From Candidatus Thorarchaeota archaeon (GTDB lineage Archaea > Asgardarchaeota > Thorarchaeia > Thorarchaeales > Thorarchaeaceae), in the NCBI GenBank assembly GCA_019057475.1, contig DXJO01000010.1, forward strand, positions 293,460 through 357,459: a DNA stretch of 64,000 nucleotides. Reading direction: 5' to 3'. This document shows, piece after piece, positions 42,311 through 50,655 of this stretch. A model generated the notes under the pieces. The model searched no databases. It saw only the letters and a list, made by a program, of their open reading frames with translations, and was not told the origin of the DNA. Position 1 is the first letter of the stretch, and each line of letters begins with the position of its first letter. Made by a program: the position numbers and the translations under genes.

Positions 42311-43279
42311 CTAGGCCACCCCCGCGAAGACATCATCCAGTACTTCCTGTGGTTCTGGGTACTCGGATTTCACTGCGAAATCAGCAGCATTGTCGACTTC
42401 CTTCTGCAGCTTCCTTCGAATGTCCTTGGCTTCTTTCTTTGTCAGCGCCTTCTTCTCCAAGGCAATGTTCTGAATGGTTTCAACGGCATCCTTGCTGAGC
42501 CAGAAATCGACCTCTTCCTTGGGCCTGTACTTGGCCGGGTCGAATCTTGAATGTCCTCGCATTCGATAAGTTTGACATTCTATCAGGCTGGGTCCGCCGC
42601 CCTTTCTGGCTCTTTTCACAGCCTCTATGGTGGCTTCATAGACCTCTACCGCGTTGTTTCCATCTACCACACAGCTTGGAATGCAGTATGCCTCAGCTCT
42701 CTGTGCAATGCTCTGACTGGGACAGGTTAACGCAATTGGCGTACCCATCGCATAGAAGTTGTTCTCGACAATCCAAATCACAGGCAGTTTCCAGATTGCT
42801 GACAAGTTGAGGGACTCACCGAAAGTTCCGTTGTTTGAAGCACCATCGCCAAAGAAACAAGCGACAACCTCCTTGGTTGCTCTCATTTGGCATGAGAGCG
42901 CAGCACCTGCCGCGATGGGCAGACCAGATGCCACAACACCTGTGGCCCCGAGCACTCCAGCTTTAAACTCCGTGATGTGCATTGAGCCGCCCTTGCCCTT
43001 GCATGAGCCAGTTCGCTTGCCAAGTAGTTCAGCCAGTGCCGCGTTCATGTCTGCACCCTTAGCAACGACATGACCATGACCCCTGTGTGTGCTCTGAACC
43101 CAGTCGCTCTTCTTCAGTGCCGCTGTCACTCCAGCCGCCACCGCTTCTTGTCCTAGGTATAGATGCAGCGTTCCTGGAACAAGATTCTCTCCGAAGAGGT
43201 CCCAGACCTTTTCTTCAAAGAGGCGAACCTTCAACGTTCGCGTGTACAAATCGACGAGCTTCTTCTTTGTGACTGCCAT
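42311..43279 (-). CDS. 2-oxoacid dehydrogenase complex, E1 alpha subunit
   Basis: E1 alpha binds thiamine diphosphate and Mg2+. Motifs include STHRGHGHVVAKGAD and GKGGSMHIT, the TPP signature GDGASNNGTFGESLNLSAIWKLPVIWIVENN, and the phosphorylation-loop equivalent YRMRGHSRFD. The ORF track adds 72 codons; the ATG at 43279 (MAVTKKKLVDLY) matches family starts. The upstream ATTATATAA is TATA-like but too close to be its own promoter. There is no E3 (dihydrolipoamide dehydrogenase) in this operon. The gene is divergent from the methyltransferase gene. Confidence 0.92.
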   Translation of the reverse strand: MAVTKKKLVDLYTRTLKVRLFEEKVWDLFGENLVPGTLHLYLGQEAVAAGVTAALKKSDWVQSTHRGHGHVVAKGADMNAALAELLGKRTGSCKGKGGSMHITEFKAGVLGATGVVASGLPIAAGAALSCQMRATKEVVACFFGDGASNNGTFGESLNLSAIWKLPVIWIVENNFYAMGTPIALTCPSQSIAQRAEAYCIPSCVVDGNNAVEVYEATIEAVKRARKGGGPSLIECQTYRMRGHSRFDPAKYRPKEEVDFWLSKDAVETIQNIALEKKALTKKEAKDIRRKLQKEVDNAADFAVKSEYPEPQEVLDDVFAGVA

Positions 43280-43493
43280 TATATAATTCGCCTGCCCGAC
43301 AGAGAGCTTCTGGGCGCCTCCGAGAGTCACACCAGATAAAGGCTTCGAAGTAGATACCATGAAGGGCTTCCCGCGGAACCCATTGCAACCATGAAACTCA
43401 TATCGCGGTGCGCGCGAACCAAACACAGACAGCAAGAACGCGTTGTGGTCGATAATGGATGCCATTGCAGCGTGAAATGAGGAATGGAACTCC

Positions 43494-44282
43494 ATGAATG
43501 ATAGGCGTGACGCCCATTCGGAGCTGAGAGGGGGTTATGAAGCTGCAGCGGAATTCTACGATCTCTTCGCAAAGAATGACGACATCCCATTCTACCTTGA
43601 CTATGCTCGCAGACAGGGGTCTCCGATTCTGGACCTCGCTGCGGGTGCGGGGCGTGTTTCTTTTGCTCTCGCACGTGAGGGCTTTGAGGTCGTGGCATTG
43701 GAGAGGTCTGAAGATATGCTTCGAGTGGCAAGGCAGCGTCACAATGACCTGACAGAGGTCATCGCGAAGCAAGTGACCATTATTGAAGGGGATTTTACAG
43801 ACTTCACGCTGAACCAGCAATTCTCTCTTATCATCATTCCTGCATCCTTTGGGCATGCGTTGACGAGGGATGAACAGCTCTCCACTCTATCGTGCGTGAG
43901 GTGCCATCTTCGGGATAACGGCTTATTCATACTTGATTTGTTTCCAGGTGGTGTACAGCCAGAGCGTGCGTTTTTCGAGGATGTTCCTGTAGAGCTACCC
44001 GATGGGCGTATCGTCAGGCGTGTTGGAGAGATGCGCGTCGACCCAGCGCGTCAGATTCTAGAACTGAAACTTCACTTCATCATAAGCGACCCGCAAATCG
44101 AGCCCAAAAAGGAGGAATGCTTTGAGCTTCTATCTGGAGCAGCACTGATCCACAACCGAGAGGCTAACATGTTGATGAGAATGAGCGATTTAGAAATAGT
44201 GGAGGAGTTCGGTGACTTCGATAGGCGCCCCTTCAGCTCCGATTGTGGAAGGAGAATCTTGGTTCTTAGGAAGAGTTCTTGA
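43494..44282 (+). CDS. Class I SAM-dependent methyltransferase
   Basis: The Rossmann-fold methyltransferase motifs are clear: ILDLAAGAGRVSFALAREGFEVVALERSEDML (motif I and the acidic residue of motif II), VTIIEGDFTDF and SLIIIPASFGHALTRDE. The 262-residue length fits small-molecule methyltransferases. The ATG start is 214 bases from the divergent E1 alpha start. The substrate is unknown. It ends just before a hairpin shared with the convergent bactofilin-like gene. Confidence 0.85.
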   Translation: MNDRRDAHSELRGGYEAAAEFYDLFAKNDDIPFYLDYARRQGSPILDLAAGAGRVSFALAREGFEVVALERSEDMLRVARQRHNDLTEVIAKQVTIIEGDFTDFTLNQQFSLIIIPASFGHALTRDEQLSTLSCVRCHLRDNGLFILDLFPGGVQPERAFFEDVPVELPDGRIVRRVGEMRVDPARQILELKLHFIISDPQIEPKKEECFELLSGAALIHNREANMLMRMSDLEIVEEFGDFDRRPFSSDCGRRILVLRKSS

Positions 44283-44303
44283 TGAATCTAGAAAAACAAA
44301 GGA

Positions 44304-44325
44304 AGGGCCAATCAATGGCCCCTTC
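44304..44325. terminator. Bidirectional hairpin between convergent genes
   Basis: GAAGGGCCA-ATCAA-TGGCCCCTTC forms nine pairs with one bulged C and a five-base loop between the methyltransferase stop and the convergent gene's stop. It is flanked by A-rich and T/C-rich runs, so it could terminate transcripts from both sides. Confidence 0.65.
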
Positions 44326-45571
44326 ACTTGCCTTTCACTTCGTCAGGAGAAGGCAACTGGTCGACTTTTCTGGGTTCTTGTCTAAACTCGACACCTTTCT
44401 CCGATTCCAGTGATTCAGTGTACAGTACCTCGCCTGTAACGATGGCATCACGCTCGATGTATATCGTGCGGCCATAAACGCTCTTCACCCTAGCGCGCTC
44501 CTCGATTCGGATATCATCACCATAGAGTGAGTCCGTCCTTGCGCGTTCGCGGATTAGAATCTCCTTTGAGTGCACAAAGCCGCTGACTTCGGCCTTCTTG
44601 CCAATTCGGAATCCATCTTCGGCATAGGTTTCTTCGGCATCAAGTCTCCCGCCAACTATAATGCGAAATGTCTTGATCTTGCCGCCCACCTCAATTCTGC
44701 CGCCTACCTTTATCTTCCTTTCACAGGTCAGGTCGGCTCCGACTTCAATTTTCCCTCCGACATCGATATCATCACTTAGGTGGAGTGAGCCATCCACGCG
44801 GACTTTCCCGCCCACGTCGATTGTTTGGCCAGTCGCGTCACCATCGATGCCCACACTACCTCCGACGTCAATGCTACCGAAGGTTAGGTCACCTGATCCC
44901 TTGAAGGAGCCTCCCACATCAACAGAGTCCACCTTTGAACCAGAACCAACTCTTGCAGATCCACCCACATCAATCTCTTCAACCTCAACAGCTCCCTCGG
45001 CCTTGAAGCTTCCACCTATGTTCACCTTGCCAATGCGGCCAACTGTGCACTTGCCGGATCCACCGACGTCCAGCTCATCGCAATCGATACGGCCTTCAAC
45101 CTTGATCGATCCTCCGGCGTCCAATCTTAAGACCTCTGCATCACCCGCAATCCTGATTGAGCCGCCTCCGTTCAGTCGCCTTGCCTTGGCGTTTCCGCCA
45201 ACTCTGATTGATCCACCACCCTTGCCAGAGTCACATGTCAAGTCCTTCTCGACACGCAATGAACTGCCTGCCTCTATTACGCGGGCACTGGCACTTCCTG
45301 TTACCTCTAATGTACCATTTCTTACAACAGCGCTTTCTTCAATAATCAGGTCGCCGTTCACAAGAATGCGGTTTCTGGTTTTAGCCTCTAAATTGCGAGC
45401 TCTTAATGAGCCATCAATCTCTAGCTCACCCTGCACGTACAGAGTCCCAGCGATCACAATCTCAGAACCTTGCTGTGGAACCAAGTGTCTGCATTTCTTG
45501 ATTTCAACGTCGCCCTCAACTGTTCCGAGCTCGACGGTTTCTTTGTTTTCAAACTTCAATCGTTCAGCCAT
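44324..45571 (-). CDS. Bactofilin-like polymer-forming repeat protein
   Basis: A 415-residue protein made almost entirely of about 17-20-residue repeats rich in V/I-D-V-G-G-S/K. Examples are VDSVDVGGSFKGSGDLTFG, IDVGGSVGIDGDATGQ and IDVGGKIEVGADLTCE. Such regular strand-Gly-Gly units build a continuous beta-helix, as in bactofilins and related polymer-forming proteins. There is no signal peptide or membrane segment, so it is probably cytosolic and may form filaments. The C-terminal RQEPRKVDQLPSPDEVKGK is an unstructured tail. The large plus-strand frame 44661-45752 is its antisense shadow. Filament formation is inference. Confidence 0.72.
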   Translation of the reverse strand: MAERLKFENKETVELGTVEGDVEIKKCRHLVPQQGSEIVIAGTLYVQGELEIDGSLRARNLEAKTRNRILVNGDLIIEESAVVRNGTLEVTGSASARVIEAGSSLRVEKDLTCDSGKGGGSIRVGGNAKARRLNGGGSIRIAGDAEVLRLDAGGSIKVEGRIDCDELDVGGSGKCTVGRIGKVNIGGSFKAEGAVEVEEIDVGGSARVGSGSKVDSVDVGGSFKGSGDLTFGSIDVGGSVGIDGDATGQTIDVGGKVRVDGSLHLSDDIDVGGKIEVGADLTCERKIKVGGRIEVGGKIKTFRIIVGGRLDAEETYAEDGFRIGKKAEVSGFVHSKEILIRERARTDSLYGDDIRIEERARVKSVYGRTIYIERDAIVTGEVLYTESLESEKGVEFRQEPRKVDQLPSPDEVKGK

Positions 45572-45676
45572 TTTTTATTTGTCCTTGGCTTTCTTCCTAT
45601 GTATAGCACGGGATTTTTGGTATATAAAGCGGAACCACAATGAGAGGTCACAAGATGTGACTATTCCCAAAGCCCC

Positions 45677-45982
45677 CTACATACCTATGATTGGGTCCGG
45701 GATAGGTATTCCTACAAGCCCTGCCATCCTCTTGTATAATTCTAGGTACTGATGTCCACGGACTGTGACTTTGTAGACCCTCCTACCGTCATCATCTTCA
45801 TCTTCGAGAAGGCCTCTATCCAATAGCTCTGTGAGGCTAGTCTTTGCACGGTCTACTGGCATGTTTGTGGATCGGGCTGCGCGAGTCAGTGGACAGTGGC
45901 CATAGATATAGATCACACGGATGAGCTCTGCATAGATGTCATATCTCGTCCGTTTCAGACGCTCTTTCTTCTTCTTGGCCAT
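45677..45982 (-). CDS. Small winged-helix regulator
   Basis: A 101-residue winged-helix protein. The segments RTRYDIYAELIRVIYIYGHCPLT, ARSTNMPVDRAKTSLTELLDRGLLEDEDDDGRRVYKVTVRGHQYLELYKRM form helix-turn-helix plus wing and end with a dimerisation-type helix. It resembles archaeal Sso10a/PadR-size regulators. The N-terminus is very basic (MAKKKKERLKRTRYD). It starts at the ATG at 45982, although a TTG three codons upstream is closer to a GGAG. It lies upstream of the bactofilin-like gene on the same strand and could regulate it. Confidence 0.75.
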   Translation of the reverse strand: MAKKKKERLKRTRYDIYAELIRVIYIYGHCPLTRAARSTNMPVDRAKTSLTELLDRGLLEDEDDDGRRVYKVTVRGHQYLELYKRMAGLVGIPIPDPIIGM

Positions 45983-46066
45983 TGAATGCAACCGACTCCT
46001 AGCACACTTCTCAGCATAAAAAAGCAGTGAATGACTGCCTTCTGAGAGTATCGCCTAGCAATCTTT

Positions 46067-46843
46067 ATGACCGGCGCCTTGGCTGAATTCATGCCGGGGA
46101 AGCCAGTGATACTGCGAGTCTTTTTGTTGCGACGAAACGTGGGCGAGCATCTCTGCGGCATGTCATTTGAGCACGATGTTTCGGAGCAAACCACCTCAAT
46201 GCCCCCTCACATCAGAGCATGTGTCACACTTTTTGGCTCCAGAGAAAGCACCGCACATAGTCGTGCCTACACGCTCCAGCAGGATGGCTTGGTTTGGGTT
46301 TACATGTTCTTTGAGATGTTTGCAGTTGTGGTGTTAACAACTGAAGACGAGGACATCCCACGCCTCCGGAAGCGAATGCTTTCTCTTGGCAAGGCCTTTT
46401 CCAATTCGTTCGGACACCTAATAGCATCCTGGAGCGGCGACATGGACGATATCGAAGGAGTCGGTGCGCTTGTAGAACGATATATGCGTCTCGATCTAGA
46501 TCTTGGAAACGATATTCTGTCTAAGATTGAAAGTCTAGTCAACACTATTCTTGAGAGCTACGATGTAGCCTACGCCGGAGTCTTTGATGCGGGAGGAGAC
46601 CTGCTCTCGGGCGATATCCCGGAGAGTCATATCCCAAGCATCCAAGATGAGATAGCCGTCGCAGGAATCAATTCCGGAGTGGAGCTAATGCCACATGCAG
46701 TTGATATTCAAGGTCATAGTGTGCAGATGCTCAGGGTCAGCTCCCTATCAATTGCTGTAGCCGCATATCGTGACGAAAGCCGGATGGCAGCTGCAAAAGC
46801 AGTGAGCGAGATTGCACAAGCACTTCACGAAGCGATGGACTAA
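46067..46843 (+). CDS. Longin-like plus roadblock/LC7-like domain protein
   Basis: Residues about 10-130 have a longin-like order: a strand VILRVFLLRRNVGEHLCGMSF, an inserted loop, LVWVYMFFEMFAVVVLTTED, then a helix LRKRMLSLGKAFSNSFG. Residues about 145-258 follow roadblock/LC7 order: helix SKIESLVNTILESY, strands VAYAGVFDAGGDLLSG, helix IPSIQDEIAVAGINSG, strands PHAVDIQGHSVQMLRV and SLSIAVAAYRD, and a final helix. These folds partner with Ras-type GTPases in eukaryotes and Asgard archaea. No family score could be computed, so the domain calls rest on pattern alone. A GTPase partner is plausible but unproven. Confidence 0.55.
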   Translation: MTGALAEFMPGKPVILRVFLLRRNVGEHLCGMSFEHDVSEQTTSMPPHIRACVTLFGSRESTAHSRAYTLQQDGLVWVYMFFEMFAVVVLTTEDEDIPRLRKRMLSLGKAFSNSFGHLIASWSGDMDDIEGVGALVERYMRLDLDLGNDILSKIESLVNTILESYDVAYAGVFDAGGDLLSGDIPESHIPSIQDEIAVAGINSGVELMPHAVDIQGHSVQMLRVSSLSIAVAAYRDESRMAAAKAVSEIAQALHEAMD

Positions 46844-46894
46844 ATTACGCAATCGCTAAATGGTGACTGACCTTTTACGGATGTGTGATTGCTG

Positions 46895-47563
46895 ATGGAT
46901 TTGGCCACTGAAATCATTGCGACTGCCGAGAAGGACATAGAGCAAGCACTCTGGCAGAGTGTTCGAGATAATGATAACGACAAGGCATTGACTGTCTATC
47001 ACAAATCACGAATCAAACTAGTGTCACTGACCAACCTATCTGATGTGGAAGAGAGGGACCGGAACCGCGTTCTTGCTTACTGCCTAATGCGCATCGACGA
47101 CGCATTATTCTCCAAGGGTGATACTGCAGACGCCGTGAGTCGGACTCAAGAGGCAATGAGTATAGCGCAACGTTCCGAAGATGAGGTTCAAATTGCTAGA
47201 TGTCAGTTGGCGCTAGGTGCTCGGCTCATGAATCAGGGAAAGATCGCAGAGGCGGAGGAGCATTATCGCGGGATACTCACGACTCACATGGACAGTGAAA
47301 ATGAGGATTTAATCCAGGTGGTTGGGTGGACCCTAATAACGAGGGGCCATCTATTGAATGCTAAAAGCCTCCATGACCAAGCGCTCTTTGTACTTCTTGA
47401 TGCCGAGAATCGACTGAAGTCCATCGATAATTACGCGGGCATTGCCGCAGCGAACGAGCTCCTGGTGAAAGTGTACTCCAATCTTGGATGGTCAGAGGAT
47501 GCCCAGAAATATCGTCGAATGGCGATTAAGTACAAGGAGAAGGCAAAACGCGAACAGAGGTGA
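46895..47563 (+). CDS. TPR-type helical repeat protein
   Basis: The chain contains TPR-like helix pairs with A/L/G at conserved positions: AYCLMRIDDALFSKGDTADAVSRTQEAM, ARCQLALGARLMNQGKIAEAEEHYRGIL, AANELLVKVYSNLGWSEDAQKYRRMAI. There are about three to four repeats in 222 residues, and the protein is soluble. It starts at the ATG at 46895 rather than the TTG six bases before. It follows the longin/roadblock gene by 51 bases on the same strand, so the two may be co-expressed. Confidence 0.75.
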   Translation: MDLATEIIATAEKDIEQALWQSVRDNDNDKALTVYHKSRIKLVSLTNLSDVEERDRNRVLAYCLMRIDDALFSKGDTADAVSRTQEAMSIAQRSEDEVQIARCQLALGARLMNQGKIAEAEEHYRGILTTHMDSENEDLIQVVGWTLITRGHLLNAKSLHDQALFVLLDAENRLKSIDNYAGIAAANELLVKVYSNLGWSEDAQKYRRMAIKYKEKAKREQR

Positions 47564-47662
47564 GCGTTCTAGCAGAGCGGGCATTTCGCATCACTGTGCG
47601 AAACAAAGAAGTACTACGCGGCACCGGTAGGTTTTGTTAATGGACATGAGGTTCGTTATGCA

Positions 47663-48289
47663 ATGATTGTCGGCATCTGCGGTTCACCCAAGAAGGAACG
47701 TTCCAACACTCGATACCTGCTCGAGAAGGCGCTCGAAGCAGCTTCTGATATTCTTTCAGAGGGCAAGACTAAGCGCGCAACAACTGTTCTGCTTAACATA
47801 AGTGACTTCGAGATCCGACACTGTACAGGATGTGACACTTGTGTGAGAAAGAAGCCCTGCCCTGAGAGTGAACACGACGACATGCCCAAGATTGAGGAGA
47901 AGCTGCTCAAGGCGGATGGAATCATCATCGCTGCTCCGTCATACTTCACTGCTGTCCCTGGCGTGCTGAAGGACTTCATAGACCGCTCGAGACCGATGAA
48001 GATGTTGGACCATCAGCTGAAAGACAAGCTCTTCGGTGCTATCACCTATGCTGGTCTTCGGTATGGTGGACAAGAGCACGTGATTGACTACCTCAATAGA
48101 TACGCTCTAGGACAGGGGATGATTGTCATTGGAGCAGTGGGGAGTCCGGTAAGAGATGGAACCTTCGGGTCGGGAAGTATGCAGACGGATGAGGGTGAAT
48201 GGAGGTCCGCAAAGAAGGACCAGCTGGCAGTTGAGGGTAGCCAGCAGCTTGGTCGTCGAATGGCTGAGCTTGTCAAGAAATTGAAGTAA
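47663..48289 (+). CDS. Iron-sulfur flavoprotein (NADPH-dependent FMN reductase family)
   Basis: A flavodoxin-like fold opens MIVGICGSPKKERSNTRYLLEKAL. The compact Cys motif CTGCDTCVRKKPCPE (C-x2-C-x2-C-x4-C) ligates a [4Fe-4S] cluster. APSYFTAVPGVLKDFIDRS is the FMN-binding loop. This is the Isf group, found widely in anaerobic archaea, which carries electrons from ferredoxin or reduces peroxide and oxygen. It precedes the cobalamin adenosyltransferase by 14 bases, and such flavoproteins can reduce corrinoids, so a role in cobalamin activation is possible. Confidence 0.88.
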   Translation: MIVGICGSPKKERSNTRYLLEKALEAASDILSEGKTKRATTVLLNISDFEIRHCTGCDTCVRKKPCPESEHDDMPKIEEKLLKADGIIIAAPSYFTAVPGVLKDFIDRSRPMKMLDHQLKDKLFGAITYAGLRYGGQEHVIDYLNRYALGQGMIVIGAVGSPVRDGTFGSGSMQTDEGEWRSAKKDQLAVEGSQQLGRRMAELVKKLK

Positions 48290-48303
48290 AGCGAGGGATT
48301 GTC

Positions 48304-48867
48304 ATGGTGAAACCAGACACAGGCGGTAAGGTTCAAGTATACACCGGCAATGGCAAGGGCAAGACGACTTGCGCGTTAGGCCTTGGCATAAGAGCAGCGG
48401 GTCACGGACTTGAAGTGCTCATGATTAATTTCATGAAAGCGAAGGTCGCCGAAAGGAGCGGAACAAACGAGGTAAATTACGGAGAATTCAAAACTATCGA
48501 GCAGATTCCGAACTTCACAATCATCCCTGTCGGTCGCGAAACCTTTGTCGACAAGGATAATCCTGACCCTGTAGATATAGAGATGGCCCAAAATGGCTTG
48601 AAGATGGCGCAGGACGCGCTTGCAGAACACAAGTGTGATGTCTTGATTCTCGATGAGATCAACGTGGCAGTGGAGTGGAACTTGATTTCCTTGGATGAAC
48701 AGTTGGGCTTAATTAAGATAAAACCCGCGGATGTCGAGGTCATCATGACTGGTCGTTATGCCAGCGAAGAAATTATTGAGGCTGCAGATTTGGTCACCGA
48801 GATGAAAGAAGTCAAACACTACTTTGAAACGGAGAAAATTTACGCTCGGAGAGGATTCGAGTTCTAG
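48304..48867 (+). CDS. cobO: Cob(I)alamin/cob(I)yrinate adenosyltransferase (CobO/BtuR type)
   Basis: This enzyme makes adenosylcobalamin from ATP and reduced corrinoid. The P-loop is YTGNGKGKTTCALGLGIRAAG; the DEIN core is CDVLILDEINVAVEWNLI; and GRYASEEIIEAADLVTEM completes the family signature. Length (187) is normal. The ATG has GAGGGA five bases upstream. The next gene is the methylmalonyl-CoA mutase catalytic subunit, which needs this cofactor, so the two are probably linked functionally. Confidence 0.93.
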   Translation: MVKPDTGGKVQVYTGNGKGKTTCALGLGIRAAGHGLEVLMINFMKAKVAERSGTNEVNYGEFKTIEQIPNFTIIPVGRETFVDKDNPDPVDIEMAQNGLKMAQDALAEHKCDVLILDEINVAVEWNLISLDEQLGLIKIKPADVEVIMTGRYASEEIIEAADLVTEMKEVKHYFETEKIYARRGFEF

Positions 48868-48963
48868 TCCAAGAAGGGCACTGGAGTCGCCTGCATCCCT
48901 TGCAGAATCGAACAGTTAATATTGTGTTTGAAAGAGCTGGTGTTTGTTAAGGAGGATAACCTA

Positions 48964-50625
48964 GTGGGTGACCAGGGTTCCATTAAGAAAGCGAAGAAAA
49001 GCTGGGAATCAAGTAAGCTCTCCAACCAGAAGCAGTGGCGAGATGAGTTTGTCACGACCTCAAGCAAGCCTGTTAAGGTGATTTACACTCCACTAGACAT
49101 TCCTGACCTCGATTACATGCGGGACCTAGGATTTCCCAGTCAGTATCCGTACACCCGCGGCGTGCAGCCTTCGATGTATCGGGGTCGCATTTGGACAATG
49201 CGGCAGTTTGCTGGGATGGGCAGCGCAGAGGAAACGAACCAACGTTTCAAATTCTTGCTCGATCATGGTCAGACAGGACTGAGTGTAGCTTTTCATCTGC
49301 CAACAATCTATGGACGGGACTCTGACCACCCATATGCGCTTGGTGAGGTTGGAAAGCTTGGTGTTGCCATTGACACGCTACGGGATATGGAGATACTACT
49401 TGATGGACTTCCTCTTGATAAGGTCACAACTTCAATGACGATCAACGCTCCTGCTTCGATACTTCTCGCCATGTACATGATTACCGCTCAGAAACAGGGA
49501 GTTGCTCCGACTCAGATTGGAGGGACTATTCAAAACGATATTCTAAAGGAGTACATGGCCCAAAAATCATACATCTACAGCCCTGAGCCATCAATGAGAA
49601 TCATCACAGACATCATGGGCTATTGCGCGAAAAACATCCCCCGTTGGAACACCATCTCCATCTCCGGCTATCACATTCGGGAGGCTGGTTCGACCGCGAC
49701 TCAGGAGCTTGCATTCACATTAGCCAACGGATTGACGTACGTACAAGCAGGCATTGATGCGGGACTGGATGTGGACGTCTTCGCTCCCCGTTTATCATTC
49801 TTCTTCAATTCACATAATGACATATTCGAGGAGGTCGCGAAGTTCCGAGCCGCACGCCGCATCTGGGCGCGCGAGATGAAGGAACGGTTCAAGGCGAAGA
49901 AGTCAAGGTCTCTTTGGATGCGATTCCACACTCAAACTGCTGGCTGTTCACTAACTGCTCAGCAGCCAATTGTCAATGTTGTGCGTACAGCGTATCAGGC
50001 CCTCGCGGCAGTTCTTGGAGGTACTCAGTCTCTTCACACAAACAGCATGGACGAAGCTTTCTGTTTGCCAACAGAAGATGCAGTCCGTGTGGCGCTCAGG
50101 ACTCAGCAGGTCATCGCGCATGAAAGTGGAGCGGCCAACACGATAGACCCACTTGCGGGCTCGTACTATATCGAATCGTTGACCAACGAAATGGAGGAGG
50201 AGGCCTACAAGTACTTCGATCGGTTCGATGCCATGGGCGGTGTTATCCCCGCCATCGAGAAGGGATTCCCGCAGAGGGAGATAGCCAACGCATCGTATAA
50301 GTACCAACGCGAGATCGAAGCCAACAAAAGGATAATAGTAGGTGTCAATGACTTCGTTCTTGAGGGTGAAGAGATCACAATCCCGGTGCTCAAGATAGAC
50401 CCTGAGATTGAGAGAAAGCAGGTGGAACGTACTCAGAGAATCCGGAGAGAGCGTGACAAGAAGAAGTTCGAGGAAGCTCTCAATGCACTTAGAAAGGCCT
50501 CCGAGGGAGCAGACAATGTTATGCCCCATATCGTCAATGCGGTGAAGGCCTATGCCACTGTGGGTGAGATATGTGATGTATGGCGGGACATCTGGGGCGA
50601 ATGGGAAGAACCGAAGATCTACTAG
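48964..50625 (+). CDS. Methylmalonyl-CoA mutase, large (catalytic) subunit
   Basis: This is the TIM-barrel half of the mutase, which rearranges methylmalonyl-CoA and succinyl-CoA. Motifs include [49 protein letters not shown] and [23 protein letters not shown], and the CoA-site region [24 protein letters not shown]. The B12-binding domain is absent, as expected for the archaeal two-subunit form, and no small subunit is in this window. The start is a GTG at 48964 with GGAGG eight bases upstream. An isobutyryl-CoA or 2-hydroxyisobutyryl-CoA mutase cannot be ruled out without checking active-site residues. Confidence 0.9.
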   Translation: MGDQGSIKKAKKSWESSKLSNQKQWRDEFVTTSSKPVKVIYTPLDIPDLDYMRDLGFPSQYPYTRGVQPSMYRGRIWTMRQFAGMGSAEETNQRFKFLLDHGQTGLSVAFHLPTIYGRDSDHPYALGEVGKLGVAIDTLRDMEILLDGLPLDKVTTSMTINAPASILLAMYMITAQKQGVAPTQIGGTIQNDILKEYMAQKSYIYSPEPSMRIITDIMGYCAKNIPRWNTISISGYHIREAGSTATQELAFTLANGLTYVQAGIDAGLDVDVFAPRLSFFFNSHNDIFEEVAKFRAARRIWAREMKERFKAKKSRSLWMRFHTQTAGCSLTAQQPIVNVVRTAYQALAAVLGGTQSLHTNSMDEAFCLPTEDAVRVALRTQQVIAHESGAANTIDPLAGSYYIESLTNEMEEEAYKYFDRFDAMGGVIPAIEKGFPQREIANASYKYQREIEANKRIIVGVNDFVLEGEEITIPVLKIDPEIERKQVERTQRIRRERDKKKFEEALNALRKASEGADNVMPHIVNAVKAYATVGEICDVWRDIWGEWEEPKIY

Positions 50626-50655
50626 GTGCGAGAGAACATCAGAGCACAGCTCTCA

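Noticed and set aside
44661-45752. Plus-strand frame of 363 residues full of PPTS repeats
   Set aside because: It is the antisense of the Gly-Gly repeats of the bactofilin-like gene, which has the better start, composition and repeat logic.
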